The notes under the pieces: generated by a model
Database searches by the model: none
The model's input: only the letters and a program-made list of their open reading frames with translations
What the model was told of the DNA's origin: nothing
Translations under genes and position numbers: made by a program
Assembly (NCBI RefSeq): GCF_000219215.1
Contig: NC_015726.1
Span: forward strand, 124,001 to 188,000
Length of the DNA: 64,000 nt
Source of the DNA: Cupriavidus necator N-1
GTDB lineage: Bacteria; Pseudomonadota; Gammaproteobacteria; Burkholderiales; Burkholderiaceae
Direction: 5' to 3'
Part shown: positions 1-8,949 of the stretch, piece after piece
Position numbering within the stretch: position 1 is the first letter of the stretch
How the letters are laid out: every line of letters begins with the position of its first letter

Positions 1-831
1 TGGCAGCGCCTGCATGGCGCGCTGGGCGCGCTCGCCCAGGAAATACTCGCGGATGAAGGGGTGGTCCACCTTCACCACTTCAGGGATCGGCGCCGCGGCG
101 ATCACCTTGTGGTCCGCCAGCACCGCGACGCGGTCCGACAATGCCACCAGCGTGTCCAGGTCGTGCGTGATCATCACCACGGTCAGGCCCAGTTCGCGGC
201 GCAGTTCGCGGATTAGCCGCACGTAGTCGTCCGAAGCCATCGGGTCCAGCCCGGCGGTGGGCTCGTCCAGGAACAGCAGTTCCGGCTCCAGCGCCAGTGC
301 GCGCGCCAACGCCACGCGCTTGATCATGCCGCCGGACAGGTCCGCCGGCATCTTGTCGGCATCGCGCGCCGACAGCCCCACCAGCTGCAGCTTGAGCAGC
401 GCCGCCTGGCAGATCAGGTTGTCGGGCAGCGCGCGTAGCTCGCGCAGCGGCAGCGCGATATTGTCGATCACCGACAGCGCCGAGAACAGCGCGCCGCGCT
501 GGAACTGCAGCCCCCAGCGGTTGCGCAGCGCCTGCAGCTGCGCCGGGCGCAGCCGGGTCGGGTCTTCGCCGAACACCTTGATGGAGCCCGAGGTGGGACG
601 CTCCAGCCCCACGATCTGGCGCAGCAGTACGGTCTTGCCGCTGCCCGAGCCGCCAACGATGGACAGCACCTCGTCGCGGTAAACGTCCAGGTTCACATGG
701 TCATGCACCACCGCCTTGCCGAAGCGCTTGACCAGGTCGCGCACCTCGATGACCGGGGTGCGGTCCGCCTTGCGGTCCGGCTTGCGTCCGGGTTTGCCGT
801 CCGGCGTGGCGTTCGCTTGCGCCGCGCTCAC
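1..831 (-). CDS. MlaF-like ABC transporter ATP-binding protein (C-terminus cut by window edge)
   Basis: This is the ATPase of an ABC importer/exporter of the Mla/Ttg2 phospholipid or toluene-tolerance type. The visible 277 residues contain Walker A (GGSGSGKT, about residues 60-67), signature LSGGM, Walker B with LLFLDEPTAGLDP, and the switch His in MITHD. The GTG start at 831 overlaps the stop of the upstream permease gene (GTGA), so the two are translationally coupled. A basic, Lys/Arg-rich N-terminal tail of about 25 residues precedes the domain. The reading frame is open to base 1, so the C-terminus and probably an MlaD-like gene lie outside the window. Substrate is inferred from family only. 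Confidence 0.92.
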   Translation of the reverse strand, partial: MSAAQANATPDGKPGRKPDRKADRTPVIEVRDLVKRFGKAVVHDHVNLDVYRDEVLSIVGGSGSGKTVLLRQIVGLERPTSGSIKVFGEDPTRLRPAQLQALRNRWGLQFQRGALFSALSVIDNIALPLRELRALPDNLICQAALLKLQLVGLSARDADKMPADLSGGMIKRVALARALALEPELLFLDEPTAGLDPMASDDYVRLIRELRRELGLTVVMITHDLDTLVALSDRVAVLADHKVIAAAPIPEVVKVDHPFIREYFLGERAQRAMQALP

Positions 832-1964
832 AGGCCCACGTCCTTGAACAGGATGGCGAAGACCGCGTCGGCCAGGATCACCATGGTGATCGCGGTCACC
901 ACCGAGGCGGTGGTGCCTTCGCCCAGGCTTTGCGTATTGGGCTTGATGCGCAGCCCGAAGTGGCATGCGGTCAGCGCGATCAGGATGCCGAACACCACCC
1001 CCTTGCCCAGTCCGAGCCACAGGTTGGCCACCGGCACCGCATCGGGCAGCTCGCGCAGGAAGAAGGTGGCGCTGATGCCCAGCTGCCAGCGCGCGGCCAG
1101 GATGCCGCCCGCCAGCGCCATCACGTCGGTCCAGGCCACCAGCAGCGGCATGGCGATGGCCAGGGCGATCACGCGCGGCATGATCAGCCGGAAGCCGTGC
1201 GAGATGCCCATCACAAGCATCGCATCGAGCTCTTCGGTCACGCGCATCACGCCGATCTGCGCGGTGATGGCCGAACCCGAGCGGCCCGCGATCAGGATCG
1301 CCGCCAGCACCGGCCCCAGCTCGCGGATCACCGCCATGCCCAGGATGTTGACGATAAAGGTGCTGGCGCCAAACGTGCGCAACTGGTTGGCCGACAGGTA
1401 CGACAGCACGATGCCGATCAGGAAGCCGACCAGCGCGGTGATGCCAAGCGCCTTGTAGCCCACGTTGTAGATATTGGCCGAGATCTCGCGCCAGGGGCCG
1501 CGCTGGGGCATGCGTGTAAAGCGCAGCAGGTCGAAGGTCAGCTGGCCCAGCATGCTGACGCCGCGGCCCAGCTGCGCGCCGAACGACAGCACGCTCGCGC
1601 CGAACAGCGTAACCGGGTTGAAGCGGTCCACCATGTGCTTCTTCCAGCCCTCGTCGTGCACTGCGGCGATGCGCTCGAACACGCGGCGCTGGCCTTCGCT
1701 GGCATCGAGCCGCTGCGGCAGCGCGCCGTTCCAGGCCTGCCACAGCAGTTGCCCGCCGATATGGTCCAGCCGCTCGACGCCGGCCAGCGACCACTGCGCG
1801 CTGTCTGGCGCCTGCGCCAGCTCATGCAGTTGCGCGCGCAGCTGCCGCGCCTGGTGGCAGCCGGCCAGGGCGAGCGCGGTCCAGTCGCCACGCAGCGCTA
1901 CGCTGACGGTTCCGTCTCCGCGCGTGATATGGAAGTCTGGCGTCGTCTGGCGTTCCAAGGGCAT
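828..1964 (-). CDS. MlaE-family ABC transporter permease with N-terminal STAS-like domain
   Basis: Permease partner of the adjacent MlaF-like ATPase. The first 120 or so residues look like a STAS domain (MPLERQTTPDFHITRGDG onward, soluble, helix-strand pattern), followed by the MlaE permease with about five hydrophobic helices and the family motif region GRSGSAITAQIGVMRVTEELDAM. Length of 378 aa fits the STAS-MlaE fusion class rather than the 260-aa plain MlaE. In E. coli the STAS protein MlaB is a separate gene; here it appears fused. Acts in the inner membrane, probably on phospholipids. The start ATG at 1964 leaves about 170 bp to the divergent birA. Confidence 0.9.
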   Translation of the reverse strand: MPLERQTTPDFHITRGDGTVSVALRGDWTALALAGCHQARQLRAQLHELAQAPDSAQWSLAGVERLDHIGGQLLWQAWNGALPQRLDASEGQRRVFERIAAVHDEGWKKHMVDRFNPVTLFGASVLSFGAQLGRGVSMLGQLTFDLLRFTRMPQRGPWREISANIYNVGYKALGITALVGFLIGIVLSYLSANQLRTFGASTFIVNILGMAVIRELGPVLAAILIAGRSGSAITAQIGVMRVTEELDAMLVMGISHGFRLIMPRVIALAIAMPLLVAWTDVMALAGGILAARWQLGISATFFLRELPDAVPVANLWLGLGKGVVFGILIALTACHFGLRIKPNTQSLGEGTTASVVTAITMVILADAVFAILFKDVGL

Positions 1965-2043
1965 GCGATGTGATGGCCGAGTCTCGATTCTAAGCCACCC
2001 GCCCCGCTGGCGCGACCGCGCCGTGCCGAGGCGGCGGCGCGGC

Positions 2044-2049
2044 TACAAT
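2044..2049 (+). promoter_or_regulatory. Possible -10 element (TACAAT) for birA operon
   Basis: A TACAAT hexamer lies about 90 bases before the birA ATG, in the gap between divergent genes. No convincing -35 was found 16-18 bases upstream, so this is a weak call based on one hexamer. Confidence 0.3.
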
Positions 2050-2136
2050 GCGGCATCTGCAGCAGGCACTTGGGGCGCAGCCCTGCCCCCGCCTGTGTTT
2101 TCCACGATCGCCATCGATCCCAGCCCATTGCCGCGC

Positions 2137-3018
2137 ATGTCCGCCGTTCCTCCGACTCCATCCGACCCTTCCGCCCCATCCGGCGCCAACTGGCGCATCG
2201 ATGCCGGCGCGCTGCGCGGCATGCTGTCGCCCGCGTTGAGCGACTGGACGCTGGAGCTGGTGGAAGAAACCGGCTCCACCAATGCCGACCTGACCGCGGC
2301 CTGCCGCCAGGCGCCGTGGTCCGACGCCGGCAGGCTGCGCCTGGCCTACCGCCAGACCGCCGGGCGCGGGCGCCAGGGCCGGCCGTGGCAGGGGCAGGCA
2401 GGCATGACCTTCTCGGTGGCACTGCCGCTGGCGCTGGCGCCGGCGCAGTTGATCGGCCTGAGCCTGGCCGTGGGCCTGGCGCTGGTCGAGGCCCTGGGCG
2501 ATGTCGAGGCGGGCCTCGGCGCTCGGATCGGGCTGAAATGGCCCAATGACCTCCAGATCGATGAGCGCGAGCTGGCCGGGATCCTGATCGAGGCGGTGCC
2601 CGCCGGGCCGCAGCGGGTCTGGGCCGTGATCGGCATCGGCCTGAACCTGGTGCGCGACGCGCAGATGGAAGCGGCACTGGGCCGCGAGCTGGCGGGCGTG
2701 GCCGAGGCCATGCCCGGCTTCGACGCGCAGCGCGATGCCCCGCGCCTGCTGGCCGCGCTGCTGGAGCGGCTGGCGGCCATGCGCACCGCGTTCCTGGCGC
2801 ACGGTTTCGGGCCGATGGCGCGGCGCTGGTCCGCGGCCGATGCCTACCGCGACCAGCCGGTGCGGCTGCTGCACGAGGGCAAGGTGATCGCCGAAGGCAT
2901 GGCGCGCGGCGTCGACGAGGCCGGCCACCTGCTGCTGGAAACGCCGGCGGGGCTTGAGCGCATCGCCAGCGGCGAGCTGTCGCTGCGGCCCGCGCCGGGG
3001 CAGGGAGGCACCGCATGA
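2137..3018 (+). CDS. birA: Biotin--[acetyl-CoA-carboxylase] ligase (no HTH domain)
   Basis: Attaches biotin to the lysine of carboxylase carrier domains through biotinyl-AMP. The protein (293 aa) shows the biotin-binding loop GRGRQGRPW, the KWPNDL motif and a C-terminal SH3-like domain. It begins almost directly with the catalytic domain ([11 protein letters not shown] near residue 45) and has no N-terminal winged helix, so it should be a pure ligase (group I) and not a repressor of bio genes. The ATG at 2137 was chosen because the upstream in-frame extension is low-complexity shadow sequence. Its stop overlaps coaX by ATGA. Likely clients in this window include LiuD. Confidence 0.93.
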   Translation: MSAVPPTPSDPSAPSGANWRIDAGALRGMLSPALSDWTLELVEETGSTNADLTAACRQAPWSDAGRLRLAYRQTAGRGRQGRPWQGQAGMTFSVALPLALAPAQLIGLSLAVGLALVEALGDVEAGLGARIGLKWPNDLQIDERELAGILIEAVPAGPQRVWAVIGIGLNLVRDAQMEAALGRELAGVAEAMPGFDAQRDAPRLLAALLERLAAMRTAFLAHGFGPMARRWSAADAYRDQPVRLLHEGKVIAEGMARGVDEAGHLLLETPAGLERIASGELSLRPAPGQGGTA

Positions 3019-3857
3019 GCGCGCCGCACCTGCTGATCGATATCGGCAATACCCGCCTCAAGTGGGCCTGGTGCGAAGCCGGTGCGGCGCTGCCCGCCAC
3101 CGGCGCGCTGCCCACGCCGTGGCAGCACGGCGGCGCGGTCGCCCATGCCGACGCCGGCGCGCTGCAGGCGCTGGCCGCTGACCTGCGCGCGCTGCGCGGC
3201 AGCGGGCCGATGCCGTCGGTGTGGATCAGCAATGTCGCCGGACCGGTGATTGCGGCCGCCGTGGATGCAGCGCTGGCCGAGGCCTTCGGGGGCTGTGCGC
3301 CGGTGCAATGGGTGCGCAGCACCGCCGCGCAAGGCAACCTGGCCAACGGCTACCGCGAGCCCACGCAACTGGGCGTGGACCGCTGGGTCGGCGCCATCGG
3401 CGCGCACCGCTGGCTGCCGCACGACACGCTGCTGGTGGTGACCGCGGGCACCGCCACCACGCTGGATATCGTCACGGCCGCGGCGGACGGCAGCGCGCGC
3501 TTCGAAGGCGGCCTGATCCTGCCCGGCCTGGCACTGATGCTGGGCACGCTGGCGCGCAACACCGCGCAGCTGCCGGCACTGGACGTGGACGATGCCGGCA
3601 CCGTGGCGGGCGCGCACCTGCGTTGGGCCGACAACACGCACGACGCCATTGCCGCAGGCTGCCTGGCCGCGCAGGCCGGCGCCATCGAACGCACCTGGCG
3701 CGCGCTGGGCGAGCGCGGGCCGGCGCGTCGCCCCGTGCGCTGCCTGCTGTCCGGCGGTGCCCGCGGCGCGCTGGCTGGCGCGCTCGCGGTGCCGTTCGAG
3801 ATGCACGATAATCTGGTGCTGCTTGGCCTGCACGCGATGGCATCGGCCGGCGCCTAG
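3015..3857 (+). CDS. coaX: Type III pantothenate kinase
   Basis: Phosphorylates pantothenate, the first step of coenzyme A synthesis. The 280-aa protein has the ASKHA nucleotide-binding start [12 protein letters not shown], the ELGVDRW-type motif ([14 protein letters not shown]) and TAGTATTLD, which are the family's phosphate and metal-binding segments. It overlaps birA by four bases (ATGA), giving a birA-coaX cofactor operon common in beta-proteobacteria. No SAM or other riboswitch is seen. Cytoplasmic. Confidence 0.95.
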   Translation: MSAPHLLIDIGNTRLKWAWCEAGAALPATGALPTPWQHGGAVAHADAGALQALAADLRALRGSGPMPSVWISNVAGPVIAAAVDAALAEAFGGCAPVQWVRSTAAQGNLANGYREPTQLGVDRWVGAIGAHRWLPHDTLLVVTAGTATTLDIVTAAADGSARFEGGLILPGLALMLGTLARNTAQLPALDVDDAGTVAGAHLRWADNTHDAIAAGCLAAQAGAIERTWRALGERGPARRPVRCLLSGGARGALAGALAVPFEMHDNLVLLGLHAMASAGA

Positions 3858-3899
3858 CGCGCAGCGCAACTTCTCACACGCCTCAATCCACCCCGACCC

Positions 3900-4625
3900 A
3901 TGACCGCCCCAGGCCAGCCCGCCCGGCCACGCTCGCCGCGCATCGTCCCGCTGTTGCTGCTGCTCGCCAATGCCATGCTGCTGGGGGCGGTGCTCGGGGT
4001 GTTCGGCGCGAATCCGCTGGCCGGCTGGTTTGAAACCCCGCGTGAGCCCCAGCGGCTGCGGCAGCAGGTACGTGGGGAGCGGATGCGGGTGCAGGCGTCG
4101 CCATTGGCACCAGCGTCGGCACCAGCGGCGGATGCCGTACCGCGCAGCGCGCTGCCGTCGGCCACGCTGGCTGCCTGCATCGAGATCGGTGGCTTCAGCG
4201 CCCAGGCGGCGCGCCGCGCCACTGAAGACCTGGCCGCCGCCGCGCTGCGCGTGGAAGCGTTCGCGCGGCAGGAACAGGTGCGCTGGTGGGTCCATCTGCC
4301 CGCGCAGCCCACGCGCGAGCATGCCGAGCGCAAGCTGGCCGAGCTGCGCCGGCGCAATGTGACGGAGTACTCGCTGGTGACCGCCGGCACGCCCGAGGCC
4401 ACGACCTATACGGTGTCGCTGGGCCTCTTCCGCGAGCGCGAGCGTGCCGAGCAATATCTCGATTCCCTGCGCGGCCACGGCGTGCGCACCGCCATGCTGA
4501 CCGAGGCCGCGCGGCCGCTCACGCGGCAGTGGCTGCGCGTGCGCGATGCCGACGACGCGGCGCGCGCCCGGCTCGAGGCCATGCGCCAGCGCTACGGCGC
4601 CGAGGACGTGCTGGCCTGCTCCTGA
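3900..4625 (+). CDS. SPOR-domain membrane protein
   Basis: A 241-aa protein with one N-terminal transmembrane helix (about residues 17-38, IVPLLLLLANAMLLGAVLG), a linker, and a C-terminal region resembling SPOR repeats (WWVHLPAQPTREHAERKLAELRRR; TYTVSLGLFRERERAEQYLDSL). SPOR domains bind denuded peptidoglycan glycan strands, usually at division sites. It starts 42 bases after coaX and probably belongs to the same transcript. The exact function is unknown; a second SPOR protein of the same length is encoded at 27097. Confidence 0.8.
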   Translation: MTAPGQPARPRSPRIVPLLLLLANAMLLGAVLGVFGANPLAGWFETPREPQRLRQQVRGERMRVQASPLAPASAPAADAVPRSALPSATLAACIEIGGFSAQAARRATEDLAAAALRVEAFARQEQVRWWVHLPAQPTREHAERKLAELRRRNVTEYSLVTAGTPEATTYTVSLGLFRERERAEQYLDSLRGHGVRTAMLTEAARPLTRQWLRVRDADDAARARLEAMRQRYGAEDVLACS

Positions 4626-4640
4626 GCGACCTGAGCTGCC

Positions 4641-5135
4641 TTAGCTGCCCTGGCGTACCCTGGTCAGCAGCTTGGTGGTCGAGCGGTCGTGCAGGAAGGG
4701 GATGGCGTAGGCCTGGCCGCCCCAGCTGCGCACCAGCCGGGTTTCTTCCAGCGTGTCGATGTCGTAGTCGCCGCCCTTGACGTAGATGTCGGGGCGCACC
4801 AGGCGGATCAGTTCCACCGGGGTCTGTTCGCGGAACATCGCGACCAGGTCGACCGACTCCAGCGCGGCCAGCAGCGCCATGCGGTCCGATTCATGGTTCA
4901 GCGGGCGGTCGTCGCCCTTGCCCAGCATCTTCACGGAAGCATCGCTGTTGACGCCGACCACCAGGCTCGCGCCCAGTGCGCGCGCCTGTGCCAGGTAGGT
5001 GGCATGGCCGCGGTGCAGGATGTCGAAGACACCATTGGTGAACACCAGCGGGCGCGGCAAGGTGGCGATGCGCGCGGCCAGCGCGGCGGGGGTGTCAGGC
5101 AGGGTCAGCTTGGATTCGAAAGCGGGTACGGACAT
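4641..5135 (-). CDS. rfaE2: D-glycero-beta-D-manno-heptose 1-phosphate adenylyltransferase
   Basis: Transfers AMP to heptose-1-phosphate to make ADP-heptose for the LPS inner core. The 164-aa protein is a single cytidylyltransferase-fold domain with FTNGVFDILHRGH (the HxGH nucleotide-binding motif), GVNSD and the downstream RxxSTT-like segment DRSTTKLLTRV. It is only the second half of the bifunctional E. coli HldE, so the kinase must be encoded elsewhere. The ATG at 5135 is chosen because homologous sequence begins just after it; longer in-frame versions are unsupported. Convergent with the SPOR gene, with only 15 bases between them. Confidence 0.92.
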   Translation of the reverse strand: MSVPAFESKLTLPDTPAALAARIATLPRPLVFTNGVFDILHRGHATYLAQARALGASLVVGVNSDASVKMLGKGDDRPLNHESDRMALLAALESVDLVAMFREQTPVELIRLVRPDIYVKGGDYDIDTLEETRLVRSWGGQAYAIPFLHDRSTTKLLTRVRQGS

Positions 5136-5572
5136 GGGGTCGGCATCGGAAAGTGGAGGCCAGCCCCTGGTCGGAGCCGGCGTGCTTGCCCGAGATGGTA
5201 CCCCTTCTTGTGATCTCCGCCGGCGGTGGGCCCTGGTTACCCCGTCACGCACAGCCTGCCGGATCGACAACCGGCCTGGCCTGCTGCCACGCCGGGAACT
5301 GCGAGGCATGACACCACGAATTAAATGAATTCGTAATGCTGGATTTACAGCGCATTGAGTGTCAGGATAATCGTCGCGTGCTTTAAATATTTTATTTTCG
5401 GATATAAGTTTATTCGACGAACGGGCGCCAGCCATGGGTTTGCCGCCGCTGCGTGACAGCATGGCAGTACATGGGACGGGAATGAATGATGTAGTAACCG
5501 GCTACTACCTGCATCGTAGCCGGCTCGTTTATCATGCCAGGCGCTTGATTTTCCAGGATTAGGAAAACAGCC

Positions 5573-5653
5573 ATGCAGAATACCCGCCACAACCGGATCA
5601 AGCCCGGTGCGCCGCGGCGGGTCGCATTTGTCGGGAATGCGTCCAGGCAATAG
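5573..5653 (+). CDS. Candidate 26-aa small protein or leader ORF
   Basis: An ATG preceded by AGGA (5561-5564, eight bases before it) opens 26 codons, MQNTRHNRIKPGAPRRVAFV and six more, rich in Arg and Lys. A UUCG-loop terminator begins seven bases after the stop, and an inverted repeat sits 50 bases upstream. This arrangement would fit a short independent transcript, either a small basic protein or a regulatory RNA with an incidental ORF. I do not recognise the peptide, and the terminator is also needed by the convergent minus-strand gene. Confidence 0.3.
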   Translation: MQNTRHNRIKPGAPRRVAFVGNASRQ

Positions 5654-5660
5654 AAGGGCA

Positions 5661-5690
5661 AAAAAAGCCCCGCTTCGGCGGGGCTTTTTT
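5661..5690. terminator. Bidirectional intrinsic terminator
   Basis: GCCCCGC-TTCG-GCGGGGC with six A before and six T after: a perfect stem with a UUCG tetraloop that works on both strands. On the minus strand it ends the transcript of the ferritin-like gene (stop at 5711); on the plus strand it ends whatever transcript covers 5573-5653. Confidence 0.9.
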
Positions 5691-5710
5691 CGTGCTGTCG
5701 GACTGGCCGC

Positions 5711-6574
5711 TCAGGCTTGCGCCGGCTGGGCCCCGCCCGTGCCTTGCAGGCTGGCGTTCAGTTCCTTGCGGTAGCGGTTCAGGTCCTGCACCGTCTCGAA
5801 GGTGCGTTCGAACAGCAGCGACATGTTGTGCAGGATCCGTTCGATGACCTTCTTCTCCCAGCCTTCGTCAAAGCGGATCTGCTCGTCCAGCCAGTGCTCG
5901 AGCCAGTCCGGGTCCGGCAGGCGCGACTGCACCGTGTCGTTGGGGAACAGCGCCTTGTTGACGTGCAGGTTGGTCGGGTGCAGCGGCTTCTCGGTGCGGC
6001 GGGCCGATGCCATCAGCACGCCGATCTTGGCAAAGGCGGCGCGCGCGCTGTCGCCGAACTGCGCCAGGTACTTCTTCATGTAGCGCAGGTAGGCGCCGCC
6101 ATGGCGGGCTTCATCCTGCGACAGGGTGCGGTAGATATGCTTGATCACCGGTTCCGTGTGCCATTCGGCGGCGCGGCGGTACCAGTGGTTCAGGCGGATC
6201 TCGCCGCAGAAATGCAGCATCAGGGTTTCCAGCGGCGGGGCCGGGTCGAACTCGAAGCGCACCGCGTGCAGTTCTTCCTCGGTCGGCACCAGGTCCGGGC
6301 GGAAGCGGCGCAGGTACTCCATCAGCACCAGCGAGTGCTTCTGTTCCTCAAAGAACCAGATGCTCATGAACGCCGAAAAATCAGAATCGTGGCGATTGTC
6401 GCGCAGGAACATCTCGGTCGCGGGCAGGGCGGACCATTCCGTGATCGCGTTCATGCGAATGGTCTTGGCCTGGTCGTCCGTCAGCATGCTGGCGTCAAAG
6501 GTATCCCAGGGGATGTCCTTGTCCATGTGCCAGCGGACGGCTTCCAACGATTTGAACAGTTCGGGGTAGAGCAT
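5711..6574 (-). CDS. Ferritin-like diiron protein (acyl-ACP-desaturase-like fold)
   Basis: A 287-aa helical protein with two iron-ligand motifs typical of diiron carboxylate enzymes: EEQKH (about residue 76-80) and DEARH (about residue 134-138), with further conserved Glu/His residues between. The spacing resembles acyl-ACP desaturases and related ferritin-like oxidases more than iron-storing ferritin, and the length is far above the 160-180 aa of ferritins. The substrate cannot be read from the sequence. It is monocistronic as far as visible: about 200 bp separate its start from the next gene and a terminator follows its stop. Confidence 0.75.
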   Translation of the reverse strand: MLYPELFKSLEAVRWHMDKDIPWDTFDASMLTDDQAKTIRMNAITEWSALPATEMFLRDNRHDSDFSAFMSIWFFEEQKHSLVLMEYLRRFRPDLVPTEEELHAVRFEFDPAPPLETLMLHFCGEIRLNHWYRRAAEWHTEPVIKHIYRTLSQDEARHGGAYLRYMKKYLAQFGDSARAAFAKIGVLMASARRTEKPLHPTNLHVNKALFPNDTVQSRLPDPDWLEHWLDEQIRFDEGWEKKVIERILHNMSLLFERTFETVQDLNRYRKELNASLQGTGGAQPAQA

Positions 6575-6774
6575 GGTAAGCCTTTGAAATTACGGGCAGA
6601 TTCTACCAGATGCGAATTATTCTCTTCTCCTTTTTTAGTTCGGATCGGGGCAAATGCAACGCTTTTTGACGCGGTTTGGCGCAGCCGGCTGCATATTGCG
6701 GGCGATCAGCGCAACGATGACACGTCAATGTGCCAGCCGCGGCGCCTGGCCGCACGCCATGTGCTGGCGGGTGC

Positions 6775-8040
6775 TCAGGGCGAAAGCGCGCGCTCGCCGG
6801 CCGGCAGCGCGGCCGGTGGCGTGCCCGGGACGATGCCGAACAGGAACGCCGCCAGCTCGTCCGCCTGGGCCTCGGCGTCGCGCTCGCCCAGCGCCATCAG
6901 GGCCTGGGTGAAGGCGGGTTCGAACAGCAGGTAGCTGGCAAAGGCGGCGCCGCGCGCCTCGGTGCCGCCCAGTGGCGCCAGCAGGGCGCGCACCGTGCGC
7001 GGCAGCTGCTTCTGGTGCTCGGCGGCAATGGCTTCGATCGGCTCGCTGGGGGCGATCGTCATCACCTGCACCGGTCGCCAGCCCTCGCGGTCGCCGGCCA
7101 GCTCCGGCATGCGCGCCAGCAAGCGGTTGATATGCAGCAGCCGCTCCAGGTCGGCGTTGAGTCCGTCCAGGAAGATGCTGGCCAGCGCCTGCCCGCCCAC
7201 CTGCGCCAGCGACGGGTAGCCGCCGGCCGGCATGGTGTCGTACCAGCCCGAGCGCTGGCGCGAGGCCGCGCCGATCGCCAGCACGCGCGACGCGCCCAGG
7301 TGGATCGCCGGCGAAAGCGGCGACATCTGCCGCATGGTGCCGTCGCCGAACCACTCATGGTGGCCGTCCAGCTCCAGCGGCATCGCCGGGAACAGGAACG
7401 GAATCGACGCCGATGCCAGCAGGTGGTCCACCGTGATCTGCGCCGGGATCGCAATGCGCTGGCTGCGGTGCCACGGATGGATGCGGTGGTGCGACTGGTA
7501 GAAGGTCACGTGGCGCCCGGTGCTGTAGGACAGCGCGGTGACCGCGAATGCCTGCAGCGCACCGCTGTCCAGGCTGGCCTGCACGCGCTCGGGCTCGAAC
7601 AGCTCGCCCAGCATGCTGCCCAGCGGGGTGTTGTCGAAGAGGGCACGGGGCGCGCGCCGCTGCGTGGCCCAGCCCAGCGCCAGCGTCGACAGCCAGCGCG
7701 CGCCCGATATGCCCACGCGCAGCACGTCGGTGCGGTAGACGTCGTCGGCATGAATGCTGTGCCACAGCGCCGCCAGGCTCTGTGTGGCGGCCTGGAAGTC
7801 CCCCGCCTGGATCGCCAGCCCGGCGCCGTTGATCGCGCCTGCCGAGGTCCCGGCGATGATGCCGAAGGGCATCGCGCCATGGCCCTTGCCGTGCCGCGCG
7901 GCAATGCGTGCCAGCCCGCTCAGCACGCCCGCCTGGTAGGCGGCGCGCGCGCCGCCGCCCATCATGATCAGCGCGGTGGCGGCGGGGTTGGGTCCGGATT
8001 GCAGCGCGGGGTGGGGGGCCGGGAAGGACTCGCGGTGCAT
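6775..8040 (-). CDS. Patatin-like phospholipase / hydrolase
   Basis: Serine hydrolase of 421 aa with the patatin oxyanion motif [11 protein letters not shown], nucleophile elbow GTSAG (Ser66) and the catalytic Asp of DGT (Asp233), forming the Ser-Asp dyad. No signal peptide, so probably cytoplasmic or membrane-peripheral. It lies 37 bases after phaM on the same strand and is likely cotranscribed, which hints at a role on lipid or polyester surfaces such as PHB granules; that is inference. The start at 8040 has no clear ribosome site. A longer in-frame reading back to 8574 runs through phaM in another frame and is rejected. Confidence 0.87.
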   Translation of the reverse strand: MHRESFPAPHPALQSGPNPAATALIMMGGGARAAYQAGVLSGLARIAARHGKGHGAMPFGIIAGTSAGAINGAGLAIQAGDFQAATQSLAALWHSIHADDVYRTDVLRVGISGARWLSTLALGWATQRRAPRALFDNTPLGSMLGELFEPERVQASLDSGALQAFAVTALSYSTGRHVTFYQSHHRIHPWHRSQRIAIPAQITVDHLLASASIPFLFPAMPLELDGHHEWFGDGTMRQMSPLSPAIHLGASRVLAIGAASRQRSGWYDTMPAGGYPSLAQVGGQALASIFLDGLNADLERLLHINRLLARMPELAGDREGWRPVQVMTIAPSEPIEAIAAEHQKQLPRTVRALLAPLGGTEARGAAFASYLLFEPAFTQALMALGERDAEAQADELAAFLFGIVPGTPPAALPAGERALSP

Positions 8041-8077
8041 TGCGTTGGCGTGGCGAATTGTCGGGAGTTTTTGGCTG

Positions 8078-8875
8078 TCAGGCTGCGTTGCTGCCGTTGG
8101 GGCCGTGGCCGCCGCCGCCGCTGTTGCCGCCGTTCTTGCCATTGTCATCGCCGTTGCCCGCGTCCTTGGCCGGCTTTGCCTTGACTGCCTTCTTGGCCGG
8201 CGCTTTCTTTGCCGGCGCCTTCCTGGCGGCAGGCTTGCCCGTGCCGGCGGAGGCGGCCTTGCCGGGCTCGCCCGTCTTCGGCTTTGCCGCAGCCGCTTGC
8301 GCTGCGGCTTCGGGGCCGGCCGCGGCGCCGAAGCCGCCCATGCCGAACGGGGCGATGCTGGCCGCGGCGGCGCTGCTGGCGATCTGGTTGAACTGCTGTT
8401 GCAGCAGGTCCCACCACAGCGCGGCGTTGGGGGGCAAGGCGGAATCGGTGTCGCTTGCCGCAGCCTGCGGCTGCTCGGCGGCAGGCGGCTCAGGTTGCGC
8501 ACCGCTGCCGGCATCCGCGCCGGCGGCGCGCTCCGGCGCCGCGGCACTGGGCGTGTTGGCCGCGCGTGCGACATTTTCCATCGCGGACTGCATGGCGTCG
8601 GGCGACAGCGCGTTGCCGAAGGTCTGCAGCGCCACCAGCGTGGCGCGCTGCACTTCCAGGCCCTGGATGGTGGTGCGCAGCAGGTTGGTGTTCAACTGCA
8701 GCCAGCTCTCCACGGCCTTCAGGTCGGCAATGCGCTTGTCGAGGTCGTCGAGGTCCATCGGCGGCGTCATCGCCTGCAGGCCGGGCATCAGGCCGGCGGG
8801 CATGCCGCTGCCGCTGCCCCACAGCCGGCGCATGAAGTCAAAGCCGTTGGTGAAATCGGGAATCTGTCCGAACAT
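8078..8875 (-). CDS. phaM: Polyhydroxybutyrate granule-associated protein PhaM
   Basis: The N-terminal half ([20 protein letters not shown], then a helical stretch [20 protein letters not shown]) matches the PHA_gran_rgn/PhaM family, which activates PHA synthase PhaC and ties PHB granules to the nucleoid. The C-terminal third is Lys/Ala/Pro-rich with PAKKA repeats ([12 protein letters not shown]), resembling histone-H1 tails and suited to DNA binding. Length of 265 aa agrees with C. necator PhaM (about 263 aa, from memory). The gene supports a PHB-accumulating Cupriavidus-type host. Confidence 0.88.
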   Translation of the reverse strand: MFGQIPDFTNGFDFMRRLWGSGSGMPAGLMPGLQAMTPPMDLDDLDKRIADLKAVESWLQLNTNLLRTTIQGLEVQRATLVALQTFGNALSPDAMQSAMENVARAANTPSAAAPERAAGADAGSGAQPEPPAAEQPQAAASDTDSALPPNAALWWDLLQQQFNQIASSAAAASIAPFGMGGFGAAAGPEAAAQAAAAKPKTGEPGKAASAGTGKPAARKAPAKKAPAKKAVKAKPAKDAGNGDDNGKNGGNSGGGGHGPNGSNAA

Positions 8876-8949
8876 GGTCGAGCGCTCCGTGTGCGGCGCA
8901 GCCCCGGGATTGGCCAGGAGGGCCCGTCGGGCCGGCGGCTGCGTCGTCG

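Larger units (their letters stand above)
5136..5710. other. AT-rich intergenic stretch of 575 bp
   Basis: Between two minus-strand genes. The part nearest rfaE2 is ordinary high-GC sequence and presumably holds its promoter. From about 5315 to 5420 the base composition drops sharply and includes an inverted repeat ACGAATT-N5-AATTCGT (5316-5334). A second inverted repeat, CCGGCTAC-N10-GTAGCCGG (5498-5523), a possible small ORF (5573-5653) and a strong terminator (5661-5690) follow. Longer minus-strand ORFs here show no recognisable protein and I do not call them. Confidence 0.6.

Noticed and set aside
5345..5661. Minus-strand ORFs of 83 and 101 aa in the AT-rich gap
   Set aside because: No ribosome sites or recognisable domains; they overlap each other, an inverted repeat and the candidate plus-strand ORF.
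5711..6574. Iron-storage ferritin
   Set aside because: Length of 287 aa and the EExxH/DExxH spacing fit a diiron oxidase/desaturase-like protein better than ferritin.
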